From contig CAZHUZ010000015.1 in the NCBI GenBank assembly GCA_964535835.1, positions 1 through 16,028 of the forward strand: 16,028 nucleotides of DNA, in the 5' to 3' direction. The translations under genes and the position numbers were made by a program. Shown one piece after another: positions 1 through 7,415 of this stretch. The notes beneath the pieces were generated by a model, which worked only from the letters and a program-made list of their open reading frames with translations, ran no database searches and was not told where the DNA came from. The stretch comes from JAPUDQ01 sp964535835. GTDB taxonomy: Bacteria > Patescibacteriota > Saccharimonadia > Saccharimonadales > Saccharimonadaceae. Each line of letters opens with the position of its first letter. Within the stretch, counting starts at the first letter, position 1.

Positions 1-52
1 TTATCCCTCACTTTGGGGCACGTTCCCACGCGTTACTCAGCCGTCCGCCGCT

Positions 53-268
53 CCCAACTCACTACGTTCGTTGTGAACTAAATCTCTTACGAGATTTGCT
101 CGCTCCCTCGTTGGATGGATTTTTTAGAACAGCTTTACATCGTTTTATAAAGATGCGGCTGATTAAATAGCCGTTCATCTCTTTTTATAAAGATGCGGCT
201 AATTTTCTTCGAAAATCCCCGCGTCCTGTCTCCAGGACAAACGAGAGTAACAAACCCAATGAGTTGGG
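53..268 (-). other. Enlarged V1 (helix 6) hairpin inside 16S rRNA
   Basis: The arms at 53-61 and 260-268 form a perfect 9-bp inverted repeat (CCCAACTCA/TGAGTTGGG) that would close helix 6. Between them lie smaller hairpins: GTCCT/AGGAC (223-238), AAATCTC/GAGATTT with a GTAA-type loop (80-97), and two related stem-loops built on the duplicated segment at 143-160 and 183-200. In E. coli this helix spans only about 45 nt, so some 170 nt are extra. Whether the segment stays in mature rRNA or is cut out like RNase III-processed intervening sequences cannot be told from sequence. Confidence 0.8.
143..200 (-). repeat. Duplicated 18-nt hairpin segment within the 16S V1 expansion
   Basis: The 18-nt string TTTTATAAAGATGCGGCT (plus-strand reading) occurs at 143-160 and again at 183-200, 40 nt apart. 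On the rRNA strand each copy begins AGCCGCATC and can fold back on the bases after it (CATCT/AGATG and AGCCG/CGGCT for the copy at 183-200). This suggests that the expansion grew partly by duplication of one stem-loop. Confidence 0.85.
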
Positions 269-294
269 CGCTCGACTTGCATGTATTAGGCACA

Positions 295-333
<39 letters not shown>

Positions 334-338
334 AAAAG

Positions 339-380
339 ATTTTGAATTTTGGTTCAAAATACCTATCTGTAACAGATAGG
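339..380 (-). other. Two hairpins in the 16S leader
   Basis: Perfect 8-bp inverted repeats lie at 362-369/373-380 (CCTATCTG/CAGATAGG, 3-nt loop) and 339-346/353-360 (ATTTTGAA/TTCAAAAT, 6-nt loop). The second directly abuts the mature 16S 5' end. They are probably leader structures involved in rRNA processing. The first hairpin is followed by only a short T-rich run on the transcribed strand and is not a convincing terminator. Confidence 0.6.
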
Positions 381-469
381 ATTTAACTGACGAAAATTGA
401 TTTGCACTGCCAAATTGTAAACGTTCATATTGTCATACCACCTCAAAAAAATGCGGTAGACTGTTGACC

Positions 470-498
470 ATTATACGCTCATTAGTGAGACGTGTCAA
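470..498 (-). promoter_or_regulatory. Consensus sigma-70 promoter of the rRNA operon
   Basis: On the minus strand TTGACA (498-493), 17 nt, TATAAT (475-470): a perfect match to the housekeeping consensus at both boxes with optimal spacing. The predicted start is near 463, giving a leader of about 127 nt before mature 16S. A 14-nt palindrome lies just upstream, at the place where an UP element would sit. Confidence 0.9.
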
Positions 499-502
499 CA
501 CC

Positions 503-516
503 TTTTATCGATAAAA
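503..516. repeat. 14-bp perfect palindrome upstream of the rRNA -35 box
   Basis: TTTTATCGATAAAA is perfectly self-complementary and ends 4 nt upstream of the rRNA promoter -35 box, in the roughly -40 to -55 zone. It could be an A/T-rich UP element or a binding site for a dimeric regulator. It also lies between the PAP2 gene stop and the promoter, but its arms are too A/T-rich and it lacks a following U-run on the minus strand, so a terminator role is unlikely. Confidence 0.45.
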
Positions 517-525
517 ACTGGCGGA

Positions 526-948
526 TTACGTTATAAAAAACGCAACAACTAAACCAATGATTACCCCCAGCACTGCACCTGCTGCCACTTCTTTGGGTTT
601 GTGGCCAAGCGCAACTCTCGGTAAGGGATCTTTTGCAAACGGCGATTTTTCTATGAGGCGCACTAGTGCCGCACCTTGCTCGCCGATAGAACGACGTGCC
701 ACCAGTGCATCGTATACTGTTATCATCGCGAGAACAGCAACGACTGCGAAAAGATCGCTAAATCCTTCGTGCGCCAAAATAACGGTTGCCAGTGATATGA
801 CGACTGCCGTATGACTGCTCGGCATACTGCCGGAGCGAAAGAATTGTCGCCAATCCTTGTCTTTGCGGGTAGCTAAAACATATTTTATTGTCTGTGCGAG
901 CATAAAGCCGAGGACTGACGACAGTAGATATCCAAAACTACTCTTCAT
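526..948 (-). CDS. Divergent PAP2 family (DUF212/YuiD-like) membrane protein
   Basis: 140 residues, normal for this small family of membrane proteins related to PAP2 acid phosphatases, whose substrate is not established. Family signatures seen: SMPSSHTA at residues 41-48, YDALVARRSIGEQ at about 79-91, and LGHKPKEV at about 114-121. There are hydrophobic segments at about 5-25 and 45-80 and a strong C-terminal helix at about 121-139. The start is the ATG at 948, which overlaps the last 11 nt of gyrA, so translation is probably coupled to it. There is only a weak purine-rich site upstream. It is the last gene of a gyrB-gyrA-PAP2 unit pointing into the rRNA promoter region, with no terminator visible after it. 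By family, a role in isoprenoid or phospholipid phosphate metabolism is possible but is inference. Confidence 0.9.
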   Translation of the reverse strand: MKSSFGYLLSSVLGFMLAQTIKYVLATRKDKDWRQFFRSGSMPSSHTAVVISLATVILAHEGFSDLFAVVAVLAMITVYDALVARRSIGEQGAALVRLIEKSPFAKDPLPRVALGHKPKEVAAGAVLGVIIGLVVAFFIT

Positions 949-3472
949 CGTCGCTCTCGTCTGCAGGTTGCTCTTGGATCAGCCCAATAGAAGCAATGCT
1001 GTCATCGTCGTTCAAACGCATCACACGTACTCCTTGGGTGGTACGACCAAGCGTCGGGATATCCTTCAAGCCAACGCGTATGGTTTGGCCCTTTGTGGAG
1101 ATCATGATCACTTCGTTGTCTTCTGGGGCAAGTGATTTAACAGTGATTAGATTGCCTGTTTTTGCTGTCACCACGGCCGCTTTGATACCTACTCCGCCAC
1201 GTTTGTGAGTCGGGAAGTTAGTCACTTTTGTCACCTTGCCGTAACCCTTTTCACTCATCACCAACAGATTAGGATCATTAGCTGCAAGATCCATACCAAC
1301 TACTTTGTCTTGAGGGCGCAAGCGGATACCGCGAACCCCTCTCGCTGATCGGCCCATCGGACGCGCATCTGACTCATTGAATCGAATAGCTTGTCCCATC
1401 GCAGTTGATATCACCACCTCATCTTGGCCACTGCTTTGCCTGATCCATCGTAGCTCGTCACCATCATCAAGTTTGATCGCAATCAGACCAGTCTGGCGGA
1501 TATTCGCATAATCCTTAAGTGATGTCTTTTTTACAGTACCATTGGTAGTTGTCATGAAGAGGTAGCCGTCTCCTGTGTCATCCTTTCGAATGCCAACGAG
1601 TGAGGTAATTCGCTCTTCCGGCTGTAGCTGGAGTAAGTTTACAGCCGCAACACCCTTAGCCTGTAATCCCGCCGCTGGCACCTCATATGCCTTGAGTCTA
1701 AATACGCGGCCCTTATTGGTAAAGAACAGTAGCCAATCATGCGTCGAGCTTGTCACTAATTGGTCAATCACATCCAATTCTTTTGTTGTCATGCCCCGCT
1801 TGCCTTTACCGCCTCGATGTTGCCTGCGATAGTCAGTTACCAAAGTTCTTTTTATATAATTTTCTGTTGTTAGTAGTACAACAACATCTTGCTCTGGAAT
1901 GAGCTCTTCATCACTGAATTTACCTAATTCGTGGTTGATGATCTGGCTTCGGCGTTCGTCACCATATTTGTCTTTCATCTCTAGCAACTCAGTCTTGATG
2001 ACTTTTAATATCTCGGCTTCGCTTGCTAATATAGCTTCGAGAGCGGCGATTGTTTTGAGAAGCTCCGCAAGCTCTTCCTCAATTGCTTGGCGCTCCAGAC
2101 CAGTCAAACGTCGCAACTGCATCGCGAGGATGGCTTTGGCCTGTATCTCACTTAGCTTAAACTTCTCTATCAAAGCCTTTTCGGCCTCGTCCTGCGTCTT
2201 GCTGGCACGAATCGTCTTGATGACTTCATCGATATGGTCGAGTGCGATCTTGTAGCCTTCGAGAATATGGGCTCGCTCACGAGCCTTGCGTAGCTCGTAT
2301 TCTGTGCGGCGGCGTACGACAATCTGACGGTGTTTTATAAATTCACTTAGTATCTCGTGGAGACCCAAAATTCTTGGCTGGATACCATCGATGAGCGCAA
2401 GCATGTTGTAATGAAAGCTTGTCTGCAATGAGGTCAGTTTGTAGAGTTGATTAAGTACCTTCTTCGGATAAGCGTCTTTTTTGAGCTCGACGACAATACG
2501 GATATTACCTCGGGCACTCTCATCGCGTAGATCGCTGATGCTTGTCAGTTTCTTTTCTTTGACTAATTCTGCGATCTTTTCCACTAATGATGCTTTATTT
2601 ACAGCATATGGCATCTCTGTTATTACGATTTGATGACGACCTTTTTTGGTCTCTTCTATCTCTGCAACGGCACGTATAGTCACACTTCCACGCCCCGTGG
2701 CATATGCTTGTCGCATAGGCGCACCACCATACACAACCGCTCCAGTAGGAAAGTCTGGGCCTTTCACGTGCACAAGCAGATCATCAAGCGTTGCTTCAGG
2801 GTTGTCTATAAGATGTATCGTGGCATCGACTAACTCGCTGAGATTGTGCGTTGGGATGCTTGTCGCCATACCCACAGCAATACCAACCTGCCCGTTGAGG
2901 AGGAGATTTGGTAATTTTGCTGGTAATACTACTGGTTCTTGTTCACTGCCGTCGTAGTTATCACGGAAATCAACGGTCTCTTTGTCGAGATCAATAAGTA
3001 GCTCATTACCAGCACGGCCGAGTCGCGCTTCAGTGTAACGACTAGCAGCAGCTGGATCTCCGTCCATCGAGCCGAAGTTACCTTGTCCTTGCACAAGAGG
3101 ATAGCGCATTACCCAATCTTGCGCGAGACGAACCATAGAATCATAAATACTTGAATCACCATGAGGGTGGTACTTACCCATTACTTCACCAGCGATACGG
3201 GCACTTTTAGCAAATTTGCCTCCTGGGCGAAGTCCTTGCTCTCCCATAGTGTAGAGAATTCGGCGATGTACTGGCTTGAGGCCATCGCGTACGTCTGGAA
3301 GCGCACGATCAATGATAACGCTCATCGAATAGCGCAGGAAATTGTCTTCCATGACATTTTCGACTGTTCGATGCTCAAGTACTTTTGAGTGTGTCTGGGT
3401 AGGTACCATCACCTCACCTTCAATTGGTTCATCAGTTGGTAAATTCGTTGTTGTTTTGTCATCATCCATCAC
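938..3472 (-). CDS. gyrA: DNA gyrase subunit A
   Basis: 844 residues, the DNA breakage-reunion subunit of gyrase. The catalytic tyrosine lies in AASRYTEARLG (Y146). The quinolone-pocket segment KYHPHGDSSIYDSM has serine at 107 and aspartate at 111, the usual unmutated residues. The C-terminal beta-pinwheel begins after a GyrA-box-like QHRGGKG at about 551-557 (E. coli QRRGGKG), which favours gyrase over topoisomerase IV. The pinwheel repeats follow and the chain ends in a short acidic tail (DESDDEE). The GTG at 3472 overlaps the gyrB stop by one base (TAGTG). An ATG one codon later (3469) is an equally good start. There is no strong Shine-Dalgarno, so translational coupling to gyrB is likely. 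The first 30 or so residues are a polar extension before the conserved core. Confidence 0.98.
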   Translation of the reverse strand: MMDDDKTTTNLPTDEPIEGEVMVPTQTHSKVLEHRTVENVMEDNFLRYSMSVIIDRALPDVRDGLKPVHRRILYTMGEQGLRPGGKFAKSARIAGEVMGKYHPHGDSSIYDSMVRLAQDWVMRYPLVQGQGNFGSMDGDPAAASRYTEARLGRAGNELLIDLDKETVDFRDNYDGSEQEPVVLPAKLPNLLLNGQVGIAVGMATSIPTHNLSELVDATIHLIDNPEATLDDLLVHVKGPDFPTGAVVYGGAPMRQAYATGRGSVTIRAVAEIEETKKGRHQIVITEMPYAVNKASLVEKIAELVKEKKLTSISDLRDESARGNIRIVVELKKDAYPKKVLNQLYKLTSLQTSFHYNMLALIDGIQPRILGLHEILSEFIKHRQIVVRRRTEYELRKARERAHILEGYKIALDHIDEVIKTIRASKTQDEAEKALIEKFKLSEIQAKAILAMQLRRLTGLERQAIEEELAELLKTIAALEAILASEAEILKVIKTELLEMKDKYGDERRSQIINHELGKFSDEELIPEQDVVVLLTTENYIKRTLVTDYRRQHRGGKGKRGMTTKELDVIDQLVTSSTHDWLLFFTNKGRVFRLKAYEVPAAGLQAKGVAAVNLLQLQPEERITSLVGIRKDDTGDGYLFMTTTNGTVKKTSLKDYANIRQTGLIAIKLDDGDELRWIRQSSGQDEVVISTAMGQAIRFNESDARPMGRSARGVRGIRLRPQDKVVGMDLAANDPNLLVMSEKGYGKVTKVTNFPTHKRGGVGIKAAVVTAKTGNLITVKSLAPEDNEVIMISTKGQTIRVGLKDIPTLGRTTQGVRVMRLNDDDSIASIGLIQEQPADESDDEE

Positions 3473-5460
3473 TATACATCCAATTCTTCTAGACTAACGT
3501 CTTTAGCGCGCGTCTGGATAAAGTTCTTGCGTAATGAAACTTCATCGCCCATTAGCTTAGTAAATATCGCGTCAGCTTTTTCTGCATCCTCAATTTTTAC
3601 TTGAACCAATACACGATTTTCAGGATTCATCGTCGTATCCCAAAGCTGTGTTGCATCCATTTCACCGAGACCTTTGTAACGCTGTATGGCCCCTTCGGCC
3701 AATCCAGCTTGGCGAGCGAGTGAATCTTGTGGATCAATCTTAGTGCCACGTTCTTTGCGTTCGGCAATAATCTCTTTTAGGCGAAGATCGAGTTCATCTT
3801 CATTATAAGCATAAAGACGCTTTGTACCTCCTAATTTGATGAGGAATAGTGGTGGCTTGGCAAGGTACACATGGCCGCCCGCTACCACTTCATTCATATA
3901 ACGGAAGAAAAACGTCATGAGAAGCGTTGCGATATGGCTCCCATCAACATCGGCATCTGTCATGATAATGATACGGTCATAGCGAAGCCCACTGATATCG
4001 AACTGGTCTCCTATGCCCACACCCATCCCCTTGATAAGGCTGACGATCTCATTGTTGTGTAACATACGATCGAGACGAGCTCGTTCAACGTTGAGAACCT
4101 TGCCTCGAAGTGGCAAGATAGCTTGCGTCTTGCTATCGCGGCCACTCTTTGCAGACCCGCCAGCTGAATCACCCTCTACAATATACAGCTCACATTCTTT
4201 AGGATCTTTGCTCGAGCAATCAGCCAGCTTACCAGGTAGATTGAGACCGTCGAGTGCGCCTTTGCGCAAAACGTTATCACGAGCAGCCCGTGCCGCCTTG
4301 CGTGCACGTGCCGCCAAGATTGCCTTACCAACGATCTTTTTTGCAACACCAGGGTGCTCGTCGAGATAGTAGGCAAAATACTCATTCATTACTTGCTCGA
4401 CATAGCGACGAATTTCGGGGTTGCCCAGTTTGTTCTTGGTCTGACCTTCAAATTGAGGATCAGGCAATTTTACCAAAATAATTGCCGTTAGGCCTTCTCG
4501 GATATCATCACCTGTTAGGTTTTCTTCTTTTTCTTTGAGCAAACCTGATTTGCGTGAGTAGTCATTTATGACACGAGTAAGCGCGGTACGAAATCCTATA
4601 AGATGCATACCGCCTTCGGGGTTGTAGACATTGTTAGCAAAAGCCTTAACTGTCTCAGAAAAGCCTTCGTTATACTGAATAGCAACTTCAACCATACTAT
4701 CTTCGACAGGACGCTCAACATAAAATATATCTTCGTCGACAACTTCTTTGCCGATATTTAGGTGTTTGACGTAGCTCTGGATACCACCTTCAAAATAAAA
4801 TGCGTAGCGCTCACCTGTTCGCTGATCTTCGACTTTGGCTTTAATGCCTTTTGTGAGATAGGCTTGATGTCGCAAATAGCTCAGCACCCATTCATAATCA
4901 AACGTAACAGTCTCTTTAAAAATCGTAGGGTCGGGATAAAAGGTGATACTAGTACCATCAGGTCGATCTGTCTTGCCTACATTTTTCAATGGCCCTTGTG
5001 GCACACCTATGGCAAATTCTATCCTGTAAAGCTCACCTTTTTTAACTACTTCAGCAACAAGTTTTGTCGACAGCGCATTTACTACTGACGAGCCGACACC
5101 ATGTAAACCAGATGATACCTTATATCCGCCACCGCCAAACTTTCCACCGGCGTGCAGAACAGTCAATACTGTCTCAAGAGTACTGACCCCAGTCTTTGGG
5201 TGCTTATCTACAGGAATACCTCGTCCGTCATCAGTAACACGACAGCCGCCGTCAGCCTGCAAAACTATTTCAACAAATGTAGCATAACCTGCTATCGCCT
5301 CATCGACACAGTTGTCCGCAATCTCTTTGATAAGATGATGCACGCCATCATAGCCCGTGCTTCCTATATACATACCGGGGCGTTTTCGAACCGGCTCAAG
5401 CCCTTCTAGGACTTGGATCTGACTAGCATCATAACTAGCCGATGGTGTTTGTTTGGCCAC
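3472..5460 (-). CDS. gyrB: DNA gyrase subunit B
   Basis: 662 residues, the ATPase and TOPRIM subunit of gyrase. The GHKL ATPase domain shows EIADNCVDEAIAG (general base E46, N50), DDGRGIPVD (78-85) and SSGLHGVGSSVVNALS (about 117-131), with the QTK loop at about 340-342. The TOPRIM domain shows EGDSAGGSA (429-437) and TDADVDGSH (501-509), whose acidic residues hold magnesium. The C-terminus contains the YKGLGEM motif typical of short GyrB proteins without the proteobacterial insertion. The start is a GTG preceded at about 7 nt by AGGGAG. It is the first gene of the gyrB-gyrA-PAP2 unit, with its own promoter at 5516-5544, so the predicted 5' leader is about 49 nt. No supercoiling-responsive element can be distinguished by eye. 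Confidence 0.98.
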   Translation of the reverse strand: MAKQTPSASYDASQIQVLEGLEPVRKRPGMYIGSTGYDGVHHLIKEIADNCVDEAIAGYATFVEIVLQADGGCRVTDDGRGIPVDKHPKTGVSTLETVLTVLHAGGKFGGGGYKVSSGLHGVGSSVVNALSTKLVAEVVKKGELYRIEFAIGVPQGPLKNVGKTDRPDGTSITFYPDPTIFKETVTFDYEWVLSYLRHQAYLTKGIKAKVEDQRTGERYAFYFEGGIQSYVKHLNIGKEVVDEDIFYVERPVEDSMVEVAIQYNEGFSETVKAFANNVYNPEGGMHLIGFRTALTRVINDYSRKSGLLKEKEENLTGDDIREGLTAIILVKLPDPQFEGQTKNKLGNPEIRRYVEQVMNEYFAYYLDEHPGVAKKIVGKAILAARARKAARAARDNVLRKGALDGLNLPGKLADCSSKDPKECELYIVEGDSAGGSAKSGRDSKTQAILPLRGKVLNVERARLDRMLHNNEIVSLIKGMGVGIGDQFDISGLRYDRIIIMTDADVDGSHIATLLMTFFFRYMNEVVAGGHVYLAKPPLFLIKLGGTKRLYAYNEDELDLRLKEIIAERKERGTKIDPQDSLARQAGLAEGAIQRYKGLGEMDATQLWDTTMNPENRVLVQVKIEDAEKADAIFTKLMGDEVSLRKNFIQTRAKDVSLEELDV

Positions 5461-5515
5461 TACCTTGCTCCCTCGCTTATTGACCGTACCAAAACGGCCT
5501 CTTTACAATACACAT

Positions 5516-5544
5516 ATTATAGCGAAAAAATAGTACTCAAACAA
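5516..5544 (-). promoter_or_regulatory. gyrB promoter
   Basis: Minus strand TTGTTT (5544-5539), 17 nt, TATAAT (5521-5516). The -10 box is perfect, while the -35 box keeps only TTG and is flanked by an A/T-rich spacer. The predicted start is near 5509, about 49 nt before the GTG of gyrB, enough for the AGGGAG ribosome site to be used. It lies back to back with the promoter of the plus-strand operon at 5571-5600. Confidence 0.7.
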
Positions 5545-5570
5545 GTTGTAAAAAATAGTTGCCAAAATGC

Positions 5571-5613
5571 TTGCGTTGAACATAATAGTTATGCTATTTT
5601 ATTGATTAAGGAG
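5571..5613 (+). promoter_or_regulatory. Promoter and distant Shine-Dalgarno of the surface-protein operon
   Basis: TTGCGT (5571-5576), 18 nt, then TGCTATTTT, an extended -10 (TG at 5592-5593, hexamer 5595-5600). The predicted start is near 5607. AAGGAG (5608-5613) is a strong Shine-Dalgarno but sits 19 nt from the ATG at 5633, far beyond the usual 5-9 nt, with only A/T-rich sequence and no alternative start between. Confidence 0.5.
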
Positions 5614-5632
5614 TTAATTAAAAACAAAAAGT

Positions 5633-6946
5633 ATGTTTAAAAAACTGGTATCAGGACTACCTTTTTCACCGGCTCTTGTTGGTAGTCTTGGCTACTATTC
5701 TCGACAGCTAAAGAAGGAGCAATCAATCCGAAAACTCGGGGTTATCTTTACAATACTAACACTTGCGGTTCAGGTAAGTATTATTCTATGGCCAGCCGAG
5801 GCGGCTAATACCGCTAATGCTCACGACACAATATTTGGAGGCGTTTCGAATATAAATCAGATTATTACTTCTTACGATAGTAACTCACGAGACTTAAAAT
5901 CAATCGCATCTTTCCTAGGAATATCTCGAGAAGATATCTCTGTGATGAAAAAAAGTACTAATATTCCATCAGGTAACTGGATTCATTGGAGCCATGACCT
6001 GCTGTCAAATAGCACTGTCACGAGCACATCCACAAAAAACGGGGACATGTTGTCGTACAATAGTATACCATTTGGCTATCACTCTACTGCGTTGATGGGC
6101 AATTCGCTAGATGGTCAACATGAAGTATACCTCGGGCACTCAGAAAAGATTGGTTCATTCGCTATAGCTAAAAATAATGGTGATTTTTTTACCAAGAATA
6201 TGCCGTCGTCTACGTATGCAACTGGCCACGTAAATTCAGCAGCTATCTGTCTGCATAGTAACGGTTTGATTAGTGACATAAATTCTTCCGCAATTTACGA
6301 CAAGTCGTCATATAATAATTGCAACATATCATGTAGTGACAACCAGACTGATCCTAACTGCCCAAAGAATATTGAACGAAACCTTACCGCTATCAATCTC
6401 ACCCAAAATACTGCTGCAAATAAAACTACTGCCGAAGCGGGAGATCGTATCCAATATATTTTACTCACTCGTAACACTGGCAAGGCTACTATTTCCATTG
6501 ATATCTCAAATGTTATCAATGATATACGCGAATATGCCCTGATATTAGATAATGGCGGAGGAAAGATTGACACTACTCAAAGTGGGGTGTCATACATAAG
6601 TTGGAATGATAATTCTCTCAAGCCCGGTGAAGAAACTGCAAGAACATTTACCGTCAAAGTGCTTGACCCTGTTCCCCTTACTGCACGAGGAGTGAGTAAC
6701 CCATCATCATATGATTGCATTTTGGAAAACACCTATGGAGTGAGTAATCAGATTAAGGTAGCATGCCCCTCCACGAAACATGTAGAGCGCATAATCGAAC
6801 AGTTACCGCCCACCAGTGCAACTATAGGTTTATTGTTTATGACGACCATATCAATAGTAACCATCTATCTATATATTCGCTCCGCTCAGTTATATCAGGA
6901 GGTGAAATTAGTTCGAAAAGATTTCAACTCTGACACAAGCATCTAG
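5633..6946 (+). CDS. Membrane-anchored extracellular protein with a DUF11-like module
   Basis: 437 residues. A hydrophobic stretch at about 36-53 followed by PAEAANTANA looks like a signal sequence or signal anchor. A second hydrophobic helix at about 394-415 follows LPPTSA (391-396), a degenerate LPxTG-like motif, and leaves a charged tail of about 22 residues. The exported part contains a region (about 64-190) with a pattern I associate with Saccharibacteria surface proteins: IFGG near the start, a short segment like FLGISREDI, and a conserved YLG turn. It is followed by a DUF11/Ig-like module at about 252-348 (AGDRIQYILLTRNTGKA, then SLKPGEETARTFTVKV). Six cysteines lie in the exported part. 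Asn/Ser/Thr-rich composition fits a cell-surface protein. It is transcribed with the 139-residue gene 18 nt downstream. The function is unknown; host-surface contact is a guess. Confidence 0.85.
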   Translation: MFKKLVSGLPFSPALVGSLGYYSRQLKKEQSIRKLGVIFTILTLAVQVSIILWPAEAANTANAHDTIFGGVSNINQIITSYDSNSRDLKSIASFLGISREDISVMKKSTNIPSGNWIHWSHDLLSNSTVTSTSTKNGDMLSYNSIPFGYHSTALMGNSLDGQHEVYLGHSEKIGSFAIAKNNGDFFTKNMPSSTYATGHVNSAAICLHSNGLISDINSSAIYDKSSYNNCNISCSDNQTDPNCPKNIERNLTAINLTQNTAANKTTAEAGDRIQYILLTRNTGKATISIDISNVINDIREYALILDNGGGKIDTTQSGVSYISWNDNSLKPGEETARTFTVKVLDPVPLTARGVSNPSSYDCILENTYGVSNQIKVACPSTKHVERIIEQLPPTSATIGLLFMTTISIVTIYLYIRSAQLYQEVKLVRKDFNSDTSI

Positions 6947-6964
6947 GATATAAAAAGGAGAACC

Positions 6965-7384
6965 ATGAATACCATACCAAAACCAACTACTAAGCAAAAA
7001 TTATCATCTTCTTTTAACAGCCCTGAGCTTATCCACCGTATTACTCAGCAAGAAAAAGCTCGTGTCTATCGCCAAATATTATCACGTATTCAAGCAAATA
7101 TGGGATTACCATCTCGCGTCATGAGCAAAATTATACACTTTAAACTTCTAGACAATTTCAGTGAAGTTGTGTCATCCACCATAGCTCGACCGACAGCTCT
7201 ACTAACAGGCTCCCTGGCATCTTTAGTCTTTTTGACAAGTATTTATACGATTGGCAAAGTATACGGATACCAACTATCTGGCTTTGAAGTAATCGGGTCA
7301 TATCTCATCGGATGGCTGTTCGGTCTCGTGATTGATTATATTAAATTTCTTTTTGTATCTCAGAGAACATCCAGTAGACCGTAG
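6965..7384 (+). CDS. Small two-helix membrane protein, unknown function
   Basis: 139 residues, not recognised. The N-terminal 70 residues are polar and basic, with a helical segment at about 21-60 (ELIHRITQQEKARVYRQI). Two hydrophobic helices follow at about 76-98 and 107-131, ending in a short basic tail, so both ends are probably cytoplasmic. A strong AAGGAG (6955-6960) stands 4 nt before the ATG. It follows the surface-protein gene by 18 nt, so the two are almost certainly co-transcribed, suggesting that the pair act together at the membrane. It converges on the TraG-like gene with a 31-nt gap in which I see no terminator hairpin. Confidence 0.8.
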   Translation: MNTIPKPTTKQKLSSSFNSPELIHRITQQEKARVYRQILSRIQANMGLPSRVMSKIIHFKLLDNFSEVVSSTIARPTALLTGSLASLVFLTSIYTIGKVYGYQLSGFEVIGSYLIGWLFGLVIDYIKFLFVSQRTSSRP

Positions 7385-7415
7385 TTACGGCTGCTCTCAT
7401 ATAGACTAGGCATTG

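Noticed and set aside
362..380. Leader hairpin CCTATCTG/CAGATAGG as an rRNA terminator or attenuator
   Set aside because: The stem is moderate, the following T-run on the transcribed strand is short and interrupted, and termination before 16S would be self-defeating; a processing role fits better.
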